From: Halobacteriovoraceae bacterium
GTDB taxonomy: Bacteria; Bdellovibrionota; Bacteriovoracia; Bacteriovoracales; Bacteriovoracaceae
Assembly (NCBI GenBank): GCA_002707495.1
Contig: PAMZ01000013.1
Location: 62,001 to 126,000 of the forward strand
DNA: 64,000 nucleotides
Reading direction: 5' to 3'
In this document: piece after piece, positions 9,918 to 17,194 of the stretch
Layout of the letters: the number at the start of each line of letters is the position of its first letter
Numbering within the stretch: the stretch's first letter is position 1
Program-made: the position numbers and the translations under genes
Notes under the pieces: model-generated
The model's input: only the letters and a program-made list of their open reading frames with translations
Told to the model about the DNA's origin: nothing
Databases searched by the model: none

Positions 9918-10585
9918 TTAACTTCGAACACTAAAACATTTTGATAAATAAGATAATCATCCTGCATAACGATTTCGAATCCCGCCTGGGAGAGTTCTTC
10001 CACTATCTGAGCCTTTGACATTTTCATCTCTACTGGAGGGCCGATAGGAAGTTTCTTTTTCTTAAAATCTATAATAATGATCTGACCGCTTGGAGTAAGG
10101 TATTGCTTGAGCTGTCTGAAATATTTTACTCTCTCGGGTATATGATGATAGGTATCGACCATAAAAATGAAATCAACTGGTTCAGGGATTAATGGATCTG
10201 CGGGAGTACCTAAAATACTAAATAAATTATCTAATTGTTCTTTTTTTGCCCTACGGTTCAAAAAGCTAATCATATCTGGCTCTATATCAACCCCCCAAAC
10301 TCTTCCCTGCTCTGCTATTCTAGCTAATCTCACAGGGAAGTAGCCTGTGGCAGAACCAATATCTGCGATCATACTGTCAGCTTTGATCTCAAGTCTTTTA
10401 AAGACTTCCTGTGGTTTTTGCCAGCTATCTCTCGAGCGATCTTCAAAGACTTTGGCCCACTTTTCGGCATCATTGAAACGATGAAGATGCCCTTCAAATT
10501 TATGATTTTGATGAATTTTATGGTTGTGTTTATGAGATGAGCAGCTCAAAAATAAAAAGCCTATCAACAGTATAAAACCCTTCAT
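9914..10585 (-). CDS. SAM-dependent methyltransferase with lipoprotein signal
   Basis: A 223-residue protein. The N-terminus MKGFILLIGFLFLSCSS is a good lipoprotein signal (lipobox LSC, Cys at 15), followed by a His-rich stretch (HKHNHKIHQNHKFEGHLH). From about residue 40 it is a class I methyltransferase: motif I is IADIGSATGYFPVRLA, motif II GVDIEPDMISFL, and MVDTYHHIP and IIIIDFKKK follow. A lipoprotein methyltransferase is odd because SAM is cytoplasmic. Either the signal is not used, the protein is tethered facing the cytoplasm, or the domain binds another ligand. It is the first gene of a two-gene operon with the penicillin-acylase homologue, overlapping it by four bases. Substrate unknown. 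Confidence 0.7.
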   Translation of the reverse strand: MKGFILLIGFLFLSCSSHKHNHKIHQNHKFEGHLHRFNDAEKWAKVFEDRSRDSWQKPQEVFKRLEIKADSMIADIGSATGYFPVRLARIAEQGRVWGVDIEPDMISFLNRRAKKEQLDNLFSILGTPADPLIPEPVDFIFMVDTYHHIPERVKYFRQLKQYLTPSGQIIIIDFKKKKLPIGPPVEMKMSKAQIVEELSQAGFEIVMQDDYLIYQNVLVFEVK

Positions 10586-10676
10586 AAATAAATCCTTCTA
10601 TATAATTCGTTTTCACACCCAGATCATAAGTATTTACTCTATAAAAGAAAAGAATTGAGTTTAGTGAAAGAAAAAT

Positions 10677-11054
10677 CTAAGAAATCTCTTGAATAGACCT
10701 GACTAAATCCTCTACAAGAAAAGGTTTTATAAAAAGCTTATTTGCACCCATTTTTAGCGCTTTTTCCTCTGTAATATCAAGAACGCCACTAGATATTATG
10801 ATGGGAAGACTTTTAAAGCGACTATCCTTACGAGTTTTCTCAATGAGGTCTGCACCTGAGCTATCTTGCATCGCAAGATCAGAGATCAGGCAGTCCACAG
10901 AAGACTTTTCCATTATGGCCCATGCCTCATCTCCTGAGCCTGCAGGCGTACAACTAAAACCTGCCTCATTCAACTCTTCAATTAAAAGGTCTCGTAATAT
11001 GGGATCGTCTTCAACAACTAAAATAGAAAGACTTTCTGAATTCTCTTCACCCAT
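10677..11054 (-). CDS. Single-domain response regulator (CheY-like receiver)
   Basis: A 125-residue receiver domain with nothing else attached. Phosphorylation site residues are all present: acidic pocket VVEDDP (residues 13-18), phospho-acceptor Asp59 in LISDLAM, the Ser of IIISSG near 88, and Lys110 in FIKPF. It is therefore a phospho-relay or protein-protein switch rather than a DNA-binding regulator. I chose the ATG at 11054, which has GGAG nine bases upstream, over an in-frame GTG at 11075 with poorly placed GAGG. No histidine kinase is adjacent, so its partner must be encoded elsewhere. Confidence 0.85.
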   Translation of the reverse strand: MGEENSESLSILVVEDDPILRDLLIEELNEAGFSCTPAGSGDEAWAIMEKSSVDCLISDLAMQDSSGADLIEKTRKDSRFKSLPIIISSGVLDITEEKALKMGANKLFIKPFLVEDLVRSIQEIS

Positions 11055-11232
11055 TATCAATTGCTCCAATAACACCTCGCATACTTATTAAGAATACCTT
11101 AATATCATCTTCTATGCACTAAGTTTTTTTTGAACATAAAAAAGTTTCGGAAACCTTTAAGGCTGCCAATACATAGATTTTACGGTATCAACCACCTAAA
11201 TATTTAATAAATACCTATCATTAGGAGAAAGA

Positions 11233-11628
11233 ATGGACTCGAAGTCATATATTAACAACGCTATCAAAACTGAAGCTATTGATTTCACATCGATGGATGA
11301 AAGGCTCTCCTCAAATGGAACTAAAAGGCTCCTGCATGCTGGAATTGGGCTCTCTACCGAAGCGGGGGAATTCCTTGATGCCCTAAAAAAGCATATTTTT
11401 TATGGTAAAGACCTTGATAGAGTCAATTTAGCCGAAGAACTTGGGGATCTTTTTTGGTATATGGCGATTGTTGCAGACGAGCTCGGATTTAATTTTGAAT
11501 CAGTTATGGATAAAAATATCGCAAAACTTAAGGCTCGCTATGGGGAAAAGTTCTCGGAAGAGAAGGCTGAAAGTAGGGACTTAGAAAGGGAACGAGAAAT
11601 TCTAGACACTCAAAGCTTTAAAAGCTAA
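11233..11628 (+). CDS. MazG-like nucleotide pyrophosphohydrolase
   Basis: A 131-residue all-alpha NTP pyrophosphatase of the MazG-like superfamily. These enzymes hydrolyse (d)NTPs to NMP and pyrophosphate and clean nucleotide pools or lower ppGpp-type signals. The metal-binding pattern is visible as STEAGEFLDALKK (EAGE) and NLAEELGDLFWYMA (EELGD), the expected E-x-x-E and E-x-x-D helices. Length fits a single-domain member. The start follows a good AGGAG Shine-Dalgarno. The gene lies 8 bases before the OsmC-YcaO fusion and must be co-transcribed with it. Substrate is not predictable from sequence. Confidence 0.8.
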   Translation: MDSKSYINNAIKTEAIDFTSMDERLSSNGTKRLLHAGIGLSTEAGEFLDALKKHIFYGKDLDRVNLAEELGDLFWYMAIVADELGFNFESVMDKNIAKLKARYGEKFSEEKAESRDLEREREILDTQSFKS

Positions 11629-11636
11629 TTCGATCT

Positions 11637-13814
11637 ATGCAGATAAAGGTTAACTATTTAGAAAATTTAAAACTGGAAGCATTATTCGATGACTATCGGG
11701 TTATCTCGGACCAGCCTATTCGTTATAAGGGAGATGCCACAGCTCCGGGTCCATTTGACTATTTCCTAGCTTCAAGTGCGATGTGTGCCGCCTACTTTGT
11801 ACTCGTTTACTGTAAAGCGAGAGGTATTGAAACAACTGATATTTCTATTTCTCAAAACAATATTCAAGATCCAGAAAATCGCTACCAACAAAAAATAGAA
11901 ATCACCTTGCAAATTCCCGACTCTATCTCACAAAAAGACCGTGAGGGCATGATCGCTTCTATAGACCGCTGCACTGTGAAACGAGTGGTACAAAACTCTC
12001 CAGAATTCATTCTAAAAGCTCAGACGACATTAAAAAAATCTCAAAGCGCTGCTTTTGACGAATTTTTAGGACTCAAAACAAAAACTCTTATTAAAGGAAA
12101 AGACTCTTCTTTAGAGGACTCAATAAGAAAACTAAGTCAGAAAATTTCAGACCTGGGAATCAATTTAGAAATTTCATCTTGGAGAAACCCTCTCCCCCAT
12201 GTTTGGTCCGTGCATATAAGAGATGCGGACTCTCCGATGTGTTACACCAACGGTAAAGGTAGCACTAAAGAAGCGGCTCTATGCTCTGCACTAGGTGAAT
12301 TTTTAGAGCGGCTCAGTACAAATTATTTTTATGCTGATTATTTTCTAGGTATTGAGTTTCTTCAAAATGGTTTTCTTCATTATCCAAATGAAAAATGGTT
12401 TGATCTCTCTTCAAATGAACGTTTTCCTCAAGGTCTACTCGATGAACACTTAAAAAAAATATACGATTTAGATGGAGAATTATCCGCTCATCATCTCCTT
12501 GACTCACAAGCAAATCAAACGGATAAAATTTGTGCCCTTCCCTATACAAAAGTTTCAACCGGTAAAACTGTCTACATTCCTACAAACTTAATTGGAAACC
12601 TCTTTGTTAGTAACGGAATGAGTGCTGGAAATAATTTAACTGAAGCAAAAGTTCAGGCTTTATCAGAAATTTTCGAAAGAGCAGTCAAAGAGCGAGTTAT
12701 AACTGGCGAATTGGCCCTCCCTTGTGTCCCCTCAGAAATTCTAAAGAAATATCCTTCGATTAATGAAGGTATCCAATCACTTAAAGACAAGGGATACCCT
12801 ATCCTCATCAAAGATGCCTCCTTAGGTGGGAGGTATCCTGTTTTAAATATAACCTTGATGAATCCAAAAACGGGCGGTGTTTTTTCTTCATTTGGCTCTC
12901 ATCCCAAATTTGAAGTTGCCCTTGAGCGTTGCCTCACCGAACTTATGCAGGGTAGAAGCTTTGAAGGCCTAAATGATTTTCCGCCTCCAAGCTTTAGTCC
13001 TCATGCTGTTAAAGAACATAATAATATTGTTGAGCATTTTATTGACTCCAACGGAATGCTGTCTTGGTTATTCTTTTCTAATAAATCAGACTACGACTTT
13101 AATGAGTGGAATTTCGAAGGTTCAACCGATGATGAGTTTCAGTATTTAATTGATATCTTAAAGCGAGAGGAAAAAGAAGTTTATATCGCTGAGTACATCG
13201 ACCTTGGAGTTGCAGCTTGCAGAGTACTCGTGCCGGATTTTTCAGAAATCTACCAAGCAGACGACCTCATTTGGGACAATAATAATCGCGCACTTCAATT
13301 TAGGTCTCAAATTTTAAATCTACACAAACTAGATAAAAAAGACATGAAAAGCTTGGTAGTAGATCTTGAAGAAAGTGGAATTGATAATTTTATGCCCACC
13401 TCTGAACTGATTGGAGTCTTATTTGACGAATCAGATCCTTGGGGACAATCGGTAATAGGAGAAATAAAAGGTTTTCTCTACTTGGCGATTGGTAATCTAG
13501 AAGAGGCTTCCACTTACTTTTCAGAACTGAACACCTTTAGCGATGGAACGATTGAAAGAAAATTATTTTACCAAGTGGTTGATCAAAGAATTTCACTAGC
13601 GCTTAGAGAAGGCTGTCATTGGGATGACTTCAAAGAATCTTTTTACAATCTCTACGGGGAAGAACTATCTAAAGATGTTGATGAACTTGTTAGTGGCCGA
13701 AGCCGTTTCTATGGACTCTACCCTACTGACGAAAATTTTCTCCACAATCCTAAACATCAACGACTGATTGAGAGTTATCGTAAACTTCACCAGCATAGGA
13801 GTGCAAACGAGTAA
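11637..13814 (+). CDS. OsmC domain / YcaO domain fusion protein
   Basis: A 725-residue fusion. Residues 1-135 form an OsmC/Ohr-like domain with the two conserved Cys regions (SSAMCAAYFVLVYCKARG and IDRCTVKRVV), typical of peroxide-reducing OsmC proteins. Residues about 160-560 form a YcaO domain with the ATP-binding acidic residues visible in KGSTKEAALCSALGEFLERLS and NLTEAKVQALSEIFERAVK. The C-terminal 160 residues are helical, like the TPR-like tail of E. coli YcaO. YcaO enzymes activate amide backbones with ATP to make azolines or thioamides. In E. coli, YcaO is linked to methylthiolation of ribosomal protein S12. No precursor peptide or dehydrogenase partner is nearby, so a housekeeping role is more likely than a RiPP cluster. 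The last 65 bases overlap the convergent gene at 13750. Confidence 0.85.
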   Translation: MQIKVNYLENLKLEALFDDYRVISDQPIRYKGDATAPGPFDYFLASSAMCAAYFVLVYCKARGIETTDISISQNNIQDPENRYQQKIEITLQIPDSISQKDREGMIASIDRCTVKRVVQNSPEFILKAQTTLKKSQSAAFDEFLGLKTKTLIKGKDSSLEDSIRKLSQKISDLGINLEISSWRNPLPHVWSVHIRDADSPMCYTNGKGSTKEAALCSALGEFLERLSTNYFYADYFLGIEFLQNGFLHYPNEKWFDLSSNERFPQGLLDEHLKKIYDLDGELSAHHLLDSQANQTDKICALPYTKVSTGKTVYIPTNLIGNLFVSNGMSAGNNLTEAKVQALSEIFERAVKERVITGELALPCVPSEILKKYPSINEGIQSLKDKGYPILIKDASLGGRYPVLNITLMNPKTGGVFSSFGSHPKFEVALERCLTELMQGRSFEGLNDFPPPSFSPHAVKEHNNIVEHFIDSNGMLSWLFFSNKSDYDFNEWNFEGSTDDEFQYLIDILKREEKEVYIAEYIDLGVAACRVLVPDFSEIYQADDLIWDNNNRALQFRSQILNLHKLDKKDMKSLVVDLEESGIDNFMPTSELIGVLFDESDPWGQSVIGEIKGFLYLAIGNLEEASTYFSELNTFSDGTIERKLFYQVVDQRISLALREGCHWDDFKESFYNLYGEELSKDVDELVSGRSRFYGLYPTDENFLHNPKHQRLIESYRKLHQHRSANE

Positions 13815-14088
13815 GCTCTTCTGCCATTCTCTTTAAATTTCGTTTTTGTTCCAAATTCTCTTCTTCTAGTCTATTTATTGTTTGATAGAGAGGCTTCAAA
13901 GTATCCTCGGTTGGGATTTGAAATTGTTTAAAAACCCACTCTTTTGTCGGACCTATATTTCTTTGAAGCCAAAAATAATTATTGATTTGAAGGGCAGCAA
14001 TATTTAGAAGGGTCTGACTTCTAACCGCTCGATTGAGAGCATATTCCGCTAATTTAAAGATTCCAAAAGATTTTTTTTTAGTGAGCAT
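13750..14088 (-). CDS. Small PhaE/PhaR-like PHA synthase subunit (putative)
   Basis: A 112-residue hypothetical protein, probably an accessory subunit of the PHA synthase encoded just upstream. The stretch FQIPTEDTLKPLYQTINRLE, followed by a Glu/Lys/Leu coiled coil (about residues 60-100), resembles the 'P-T-x-x-x-v-x-x-L-x-x-R-i-x-x-L-E' pattern in the C-terminal parts of PhaE, PhaR and many phasins. It is much shorter than class III PhaE (about 350 residues) or class IV PhaR (about 200). Its start overlaps the phaC stop by 11 bases, implying coupling. Its 3' end overlaps the convergent OsmC-YcaO gene by 65 bases. The assignment rests on context and one motif. Confidence 0.5.
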   Translation of the reverse strand: MLTKKKSFGIFKLAEYALNRAVRSQTLLNIAALQINNYFWLQRNIGPTKEWVFKQFQIPTEDTLKPLYQTINRLEEENLEQKRNLKRMAEELTRLHSYAGEVYDNSQSVVDV

Positions 14089-15124
14089 ATTGAACCTCTA
14101 TAAACTCTTCAATTTTTTTCGTTAAAAGATTTCTGGATTTTTGGCTTAATAGACAACCAATATGCCCCCCGGGAAGTTCTATCTCATCTACAAAACCTTC
14201 AACTCTTCCGCATAAGGCCTTAGCACTATTTTCTTCCACGATATGGTCTCCACTTGCCGTCACAACTAAAACGGGTTGTTTTAGTCTATGCAGTTGAATC
14301 TCTTTCCCTTTTAGTTCAAGAATTCCTCGGATAAAATTGTTTTCTCTAAAGAACCTCTCAATAAATTCCTGATACGTTCTCCCCGGGAAATCCATACGAT
14401 CCTTTATCCAATGATCAATCGCATAGTACTTCTTAAGAAAGGCTCTATCATTAGCTTTTTTCCAAAGGCTTTTATATTTTTGAATATTGTCCATAGGCTC
14501 CATCAATCTAAAAGAGAGCTGGAGAAATTCATGATGAATTTGTCCCCATTGCTTAACCATCAAATTTAAATTTAAAGGCACCTTCTTTGACCAAAAACTT
14601 AAAATGCTATTATTGTCAAAGTCGATAGGTGTGACGAGATTGATAAATGAAATATCTTCTCGCTGGTGATAACATTGATTCACAATGCTAAATGTCCCTC
14701 CAATACAGTGACCTAAGATAGACCACTTTTTTTCATTGAGACTGTTTTCTTTAGATAGATCAAAACCCCAATCTATAAGCTCAAATATATGCTCTTCTAG
14801 AGAGGCAAATCGATCTTGTGGTCTAGGATTTTGCCAATCGAGTAAGGTCACATTAAATCCTAATTCCAAAAGCTCTTCAATTAGCGAGCATCCTGGGAAG
14901 AGATCAAGAACGTAGTACTGGTTAATGAGACTAGGAACAATATAGATATTATGTTTAACAGACTTGGAAGTCTGATATTGAATAAGCCGCGCTCTTTTGC
15001 GATAACCAAGAACATGATGAGGTGTAGAAGCCAAATCTTCCAGAAAATCTTGCTTATCAAGCTTTCCTAAGAAACTTATCTTTTGACTAAAAAGCTTGAT
15101 GCTCTCTAAGGGACTCAACTCCAC
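14078..15124 (-). CDS. phaC: Poly(R)-hydroxyalkanoate synthase, class III/IV-like
   Basis: A 348-residue alpha/beta-hydrolase-fold PHA synthase, which polymerises (R)-3-hydroxyacyl-CoA into polyester granules. The lipase-like box carries Cys instead of Ser (GHCIGG, Cys140), which separates PhaC from ordinary hydrolases. The catalytic Asp is in VVTASGDHIVEE and the catalytic His in LPGGHIGCLL near the C-terminus. The family motif VTLLDWQNPRPQDR is also present. The length fits the short class III/IV type that needs a second subunit, which may be the gene overlapping its 3' end. A phasin gene precedes it by 14 bases. Together they form a phasin-phaC-accessory operon. phaA/phaB are not in the window. 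Confidence 0.88.
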   Translation of the reverse strand: MELSPLESIKLFSQKISFLGKLDKQDFLEDLASTPHHVLGYRKRARLIQYQTSKSVKHNIYIVPSLINQYYVLDLFPGCSLIEELLELGFNVTLLDWQNPRPQDRFASLEEHIFELIDWGFDLSKENSLNEKKWSILGHCIGGTFSIVNQCYHQREDISFINLVTPIDFDNNSILSFWSKKVPLNLNLMVKQWGQIHHEFLQLSFRLMEPMDNIQKYKSLWKKANDRAFLKKYYAIDHWIKDRMDFPGRTYQEFIERFFRENNFIRGILELKGKEIQLHRLKQPVLVVTASGDHIVEENSAKALCGRVEGFVDEIELPGGHIGCLLSQKSRNLLTKKIEEFIEVQYAH

Positions 15125-15138
15125 ACCTGAACTTTAAA

Positions 15139-15420
15139 TTATTCTTTAGAGGCCTTAGCTCTCGTAGAAGTTTGCGTTGTTTCTGATTTAAAAGTTTTAG
15201 TCAGAACATCACCCCATACTTCACCTGCGGCAACAACATTCTTGTTAAACTCTTCGACCATATTATTGGTTAGATTAACACCCATGTTGATTCCTTCAGT
15301 TACAACTTGCGTTTGTCGGTGAATCGCCTTAGTTGCCTCATTCTTCATAACACCTGTAAAGGCATTCATGTTTTCTAAATTTTTTTCCCATAGCTCATTG
15401 AAGTTTGTGTAGTTAGTCAT
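15139..15420 (-). CDS. Phasin-family PHA granule protein
   Basis: A short (93-residue) helical amphipathic protein with no signal peptide. It begins TNYTNFNELWEKNLENMN and continues with heptad-like repeats and a Lys/Ala/Thr-rich tail (STRAKASKE). The size, composition and position directly before phaC support a phasin, which coats PHA granules and controls their number. Shine-Dalgarno GGAG precedes the ATG by 5-6 bases. It is the first gene of the phasin-phaC operon and would be the natural target of control through the TTTTGTAC boxes about 60-95 bases upstream of its start. Confidence 0.7.
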   Translation of the reverse strand: MTNYTNFNELWEKNLENMNAFTGVMKNEATKAIHRQTQVVTEGINMGVNLTNNMVEEFNKNVVAAGEVWGDVLTKTFKSETTQTSTRAKASKE

Positions 15421-15479
15421 AAAATCTCCATATTTTAAGCGGAATCAATTTTCCATCATCACCACCATAACATTTTTTA

Positions 15480-15516
15480 TACTTTTGTACATTTTATTTT
15501 GTACTTTTGTACAAAA
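15480..15516. promoter_or_regulatory. Three TTTTGTAC boxes, candidate operator of the PHA locus
   Basis: The divergent region between the phasin and the alpha/beta hydrolase has three copies of TTTTGTAC starting at 15483, 15497 and 15505. The last lies in a perfect 12-base palindrome TTTTGTACAAAA (15505-15516). The 11-mer TACTTTTGTAC occurs twice (15480-15490 and 15502-15512), 22 bases apart, which is two helical turns. This arrangement suits cooperative binding of a dimeric regulator acting on both genes. No regulator gene is adjacent, and the protein is unknown. Confidence 0.45.
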
Positions 15517-15547
15517 TATTAGAAAATGAAATAAATAGAGGTAGATA

Positions 15548-16390
15548 ATGGAACGTGTCACTTTTCCAATTAGACTCAAAGATGAAACAATTGATCTTTT
15601 TGGGCTTCAACTTAAACACGATAAAGAAAAACCCTGGATCATCATTTTGCCAGGACTCGACGACAGCATTCTTTTTTACAATCGTCTCTTTGAAAACCTA
15701 AGAAAAGATCTTCCAAACTGGAATATACTGGCGCTTGATTTAAAAGGTCAGGGGGAAACACTAAAACAAAATACGAAAATAAAAGATTTAAAAGTTCCCA
15801 TTACCTATCAAGCATCATTGGTAAAAAAAGTTCTTGAAGAGCAACAAATTGAAAATTGTTTTGTCATTGGCTTAAGTTACGCAGGCGCTGTTTCATTAAA
15901 AGTCAGTATAGAGTGTAGAGAGCGAGTAAAAGGTCTAGGACTGATAGCGCCCTACGTGAGTAATTTTAAAGCGTTTAAAAAGGGCCTACAGGGACTCTAC
16001 TATCATATGCTATCAAAACATCCTGCAAAGAGGGCTATAGCGATGATGGGCCTTCCCTTTTATTTTTCTCTAGCAAAATATGAAAATCGTCTCAACCAAA
16101 ATATCCTATGGGATGATATGAAATTATCTGCTTTGTCCAAACTAACAATGGGTGTTTTGGAGTTCGATACAAATGAAGAGATTAAGAAAATAGATTCGAT
16201 TCCTAAGGGTATCCATCTCCTCTGTGGCTTCGATGATAAAGTCATACCAATTACCGCTCACAAAAATCTTTATCATCAAATTCCAGATAGTATCGAAAAA
16301 ACTTTTTCACTAGAAGAAAACGTCGGACATCGGATTTTTGAAGAACACCCTGATGTAGCTTCTCATTGGATATCTAAAATAGTTTCTTAA
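15548..16390 (+). CDS. Alpha/beta hydrolase, possibly PHA-related
   Basis: A 280-residue cytoplasmic alpha/beta-fold hydrolase. The nucleophile elbow is FVIGLSYAGAVS (G-x-S-x-G), the acid is in LLCGFDDKVIP and the His in NVGHRIFEE. The oxyanion region is IILPGLDDS. Substrate is not determinable from the motifs. Divergent transcription from the phasin-phaC operon, sharing the TTTTGTAC box region, suggests a role in polyester turnover, for instance an intracellular depolymerase or oligomer hydrolase. That is inference. GAGG precedes the ATG. The 3' end overlaps the convergent lipoprotein hydrolase gene by four bases. Confidence 0.7.
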   Translation: MERVTFPIRLKDETIDLFGLQLKHDKEKPWIIILPGLDDSILFYNRLFENLRKDLPNWNILALDLKGQGETLKQNTKIKDLKVPITYQASLVKKVLEEQQIENCFVIGLSYAGAVSLKVSIECRERVKGLGLIAPYVSNFKAFKKGLQGLYYHMLSKHPAKRAIAMMGLPFYFSLAKYENRLNQNILWDDMKLSALSKLTMGVLEFDTNEEIKKIDSIPKGIHLLCGFDDKVIPITAHKNLYHQIPDSIEKTFSLEENVGHRIFEEHPDVASHWISKIVS

Positions 16391-17193
16391 TCACTAGCTT
16401 CTTTTATTTCGTTGATTAAAAGCTGAGGGAATGCCCAGGGAACAAAATGTCCCATATGATCATTCACTATCAACTTTGAAGAAGTAAAATGCTTTTTAAT
16501 ATAATCAACATTTCCAAAAGGTACTAACTGATCTTTTTTCCCATGAATAATCGTTGTGGGTACTGTCATAGGATACTGCTTTTCAAGTTTTTTTAACTCT
16601 ACCTTTAAGGCAATAATCTCTCTATTACAAACATCAAGAAAACTTGGAATCATCCATCGAATGAGCCTTTGCTTTCCTAAACTTTGATACCACAGCTCCT
16701 CTTCAAGTTTCGGCGACATCGAAGCAGCGACTAGAATTAGCCGATGGGTCTTATCTCTAAATTGGCTTACAATCTTTGTTGCAACCGGTCCCCCATAAGA
16801 ATGACCAAGTACGATAAGTTTGCGATCTTTTGTAAGATATTTTCTTATAAGACTCTTAGCTATAGTAGCCTGGTCTTCAAGTTTTAGGGCTGGAGTTCCA
16901 GGGTTATTTTCTCCGTAACCAAGGCGATCAAAGGTAACCAGTTGAACTTTATCTAAAAGTTCTGGATCCTTGTAGAGATGAGCAAAGGCTCCCCAACCTC
17001 CCGGTGAACCATGCACTAAAACCACCAAGGGTCCCTTCTCATTACCTAAACTCACATATTGAAAACTATCCTCTCCCATCGAAATTTTCTTGAAGGCTTC
17101 TGAGTGTGAGATTTTTAAATATTTTTCAGACTCCTCTACTACACCCTGGTAAGGAAAGCGAGAACAAGAAATTAAGCAACCAAGGAGAGTCAC
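16387..17193 (-). CDS. Alpha/beta hydrolase lipoprotein
   Basis: An alpha/beta hydrolase of 268 residues, read from a GTG start at 17193. That start lies one base after the stop of the DedA/ATP-grasp gene and gives a textbook lipoprotein signal (TLLGCLISCSRF, Cys at 11). The longer in-frame ATG at 17298 would overlap the upstream gene by about 100 bases and bury the signal, so I reject it. Catalytic elements: oxyanion HGSPGG, nucleophile VLGHSYGGPVA, acid HGKKDQLVP and His in DHMGHFVPW. It is the last of four tightly packed genes and is likely anchored in the periplasm or outer membrane. Function within that pathway is unknown. Confidence 0.7.
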   Translation of the reverse strand: MTLLGCLISCSRFPYQGVVEESEKYLKISHSEAFKKISMGEDSFQYVSLGNEKGPLVVLVHGSPGGWGAFAHLYKDPELLDKVQLVTFDRLGYGENNPGTPALKLEDQATIAKSLIRKYLTKDRKLIVLGHSYGGPVATKIVSQFRDKTHRLILVAASMSPKLEEELWYQSLGKQRLIRWMIPSFLDVCNREIIALKVELKKLEKQYPMTVPTTIIHGKKDQLVPFGNVDYIKKHFTSSKLIVNDHMGHFVPWAFPQLLINEIKEASD

Positions 17194-17194
17194 T

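Noticed and set aside
11144-11154. GTTTCGGAAAC odd palindrome upstream of the MazG-like gene
   Set aside because: Short, single copy and not placed against a clear promoter.
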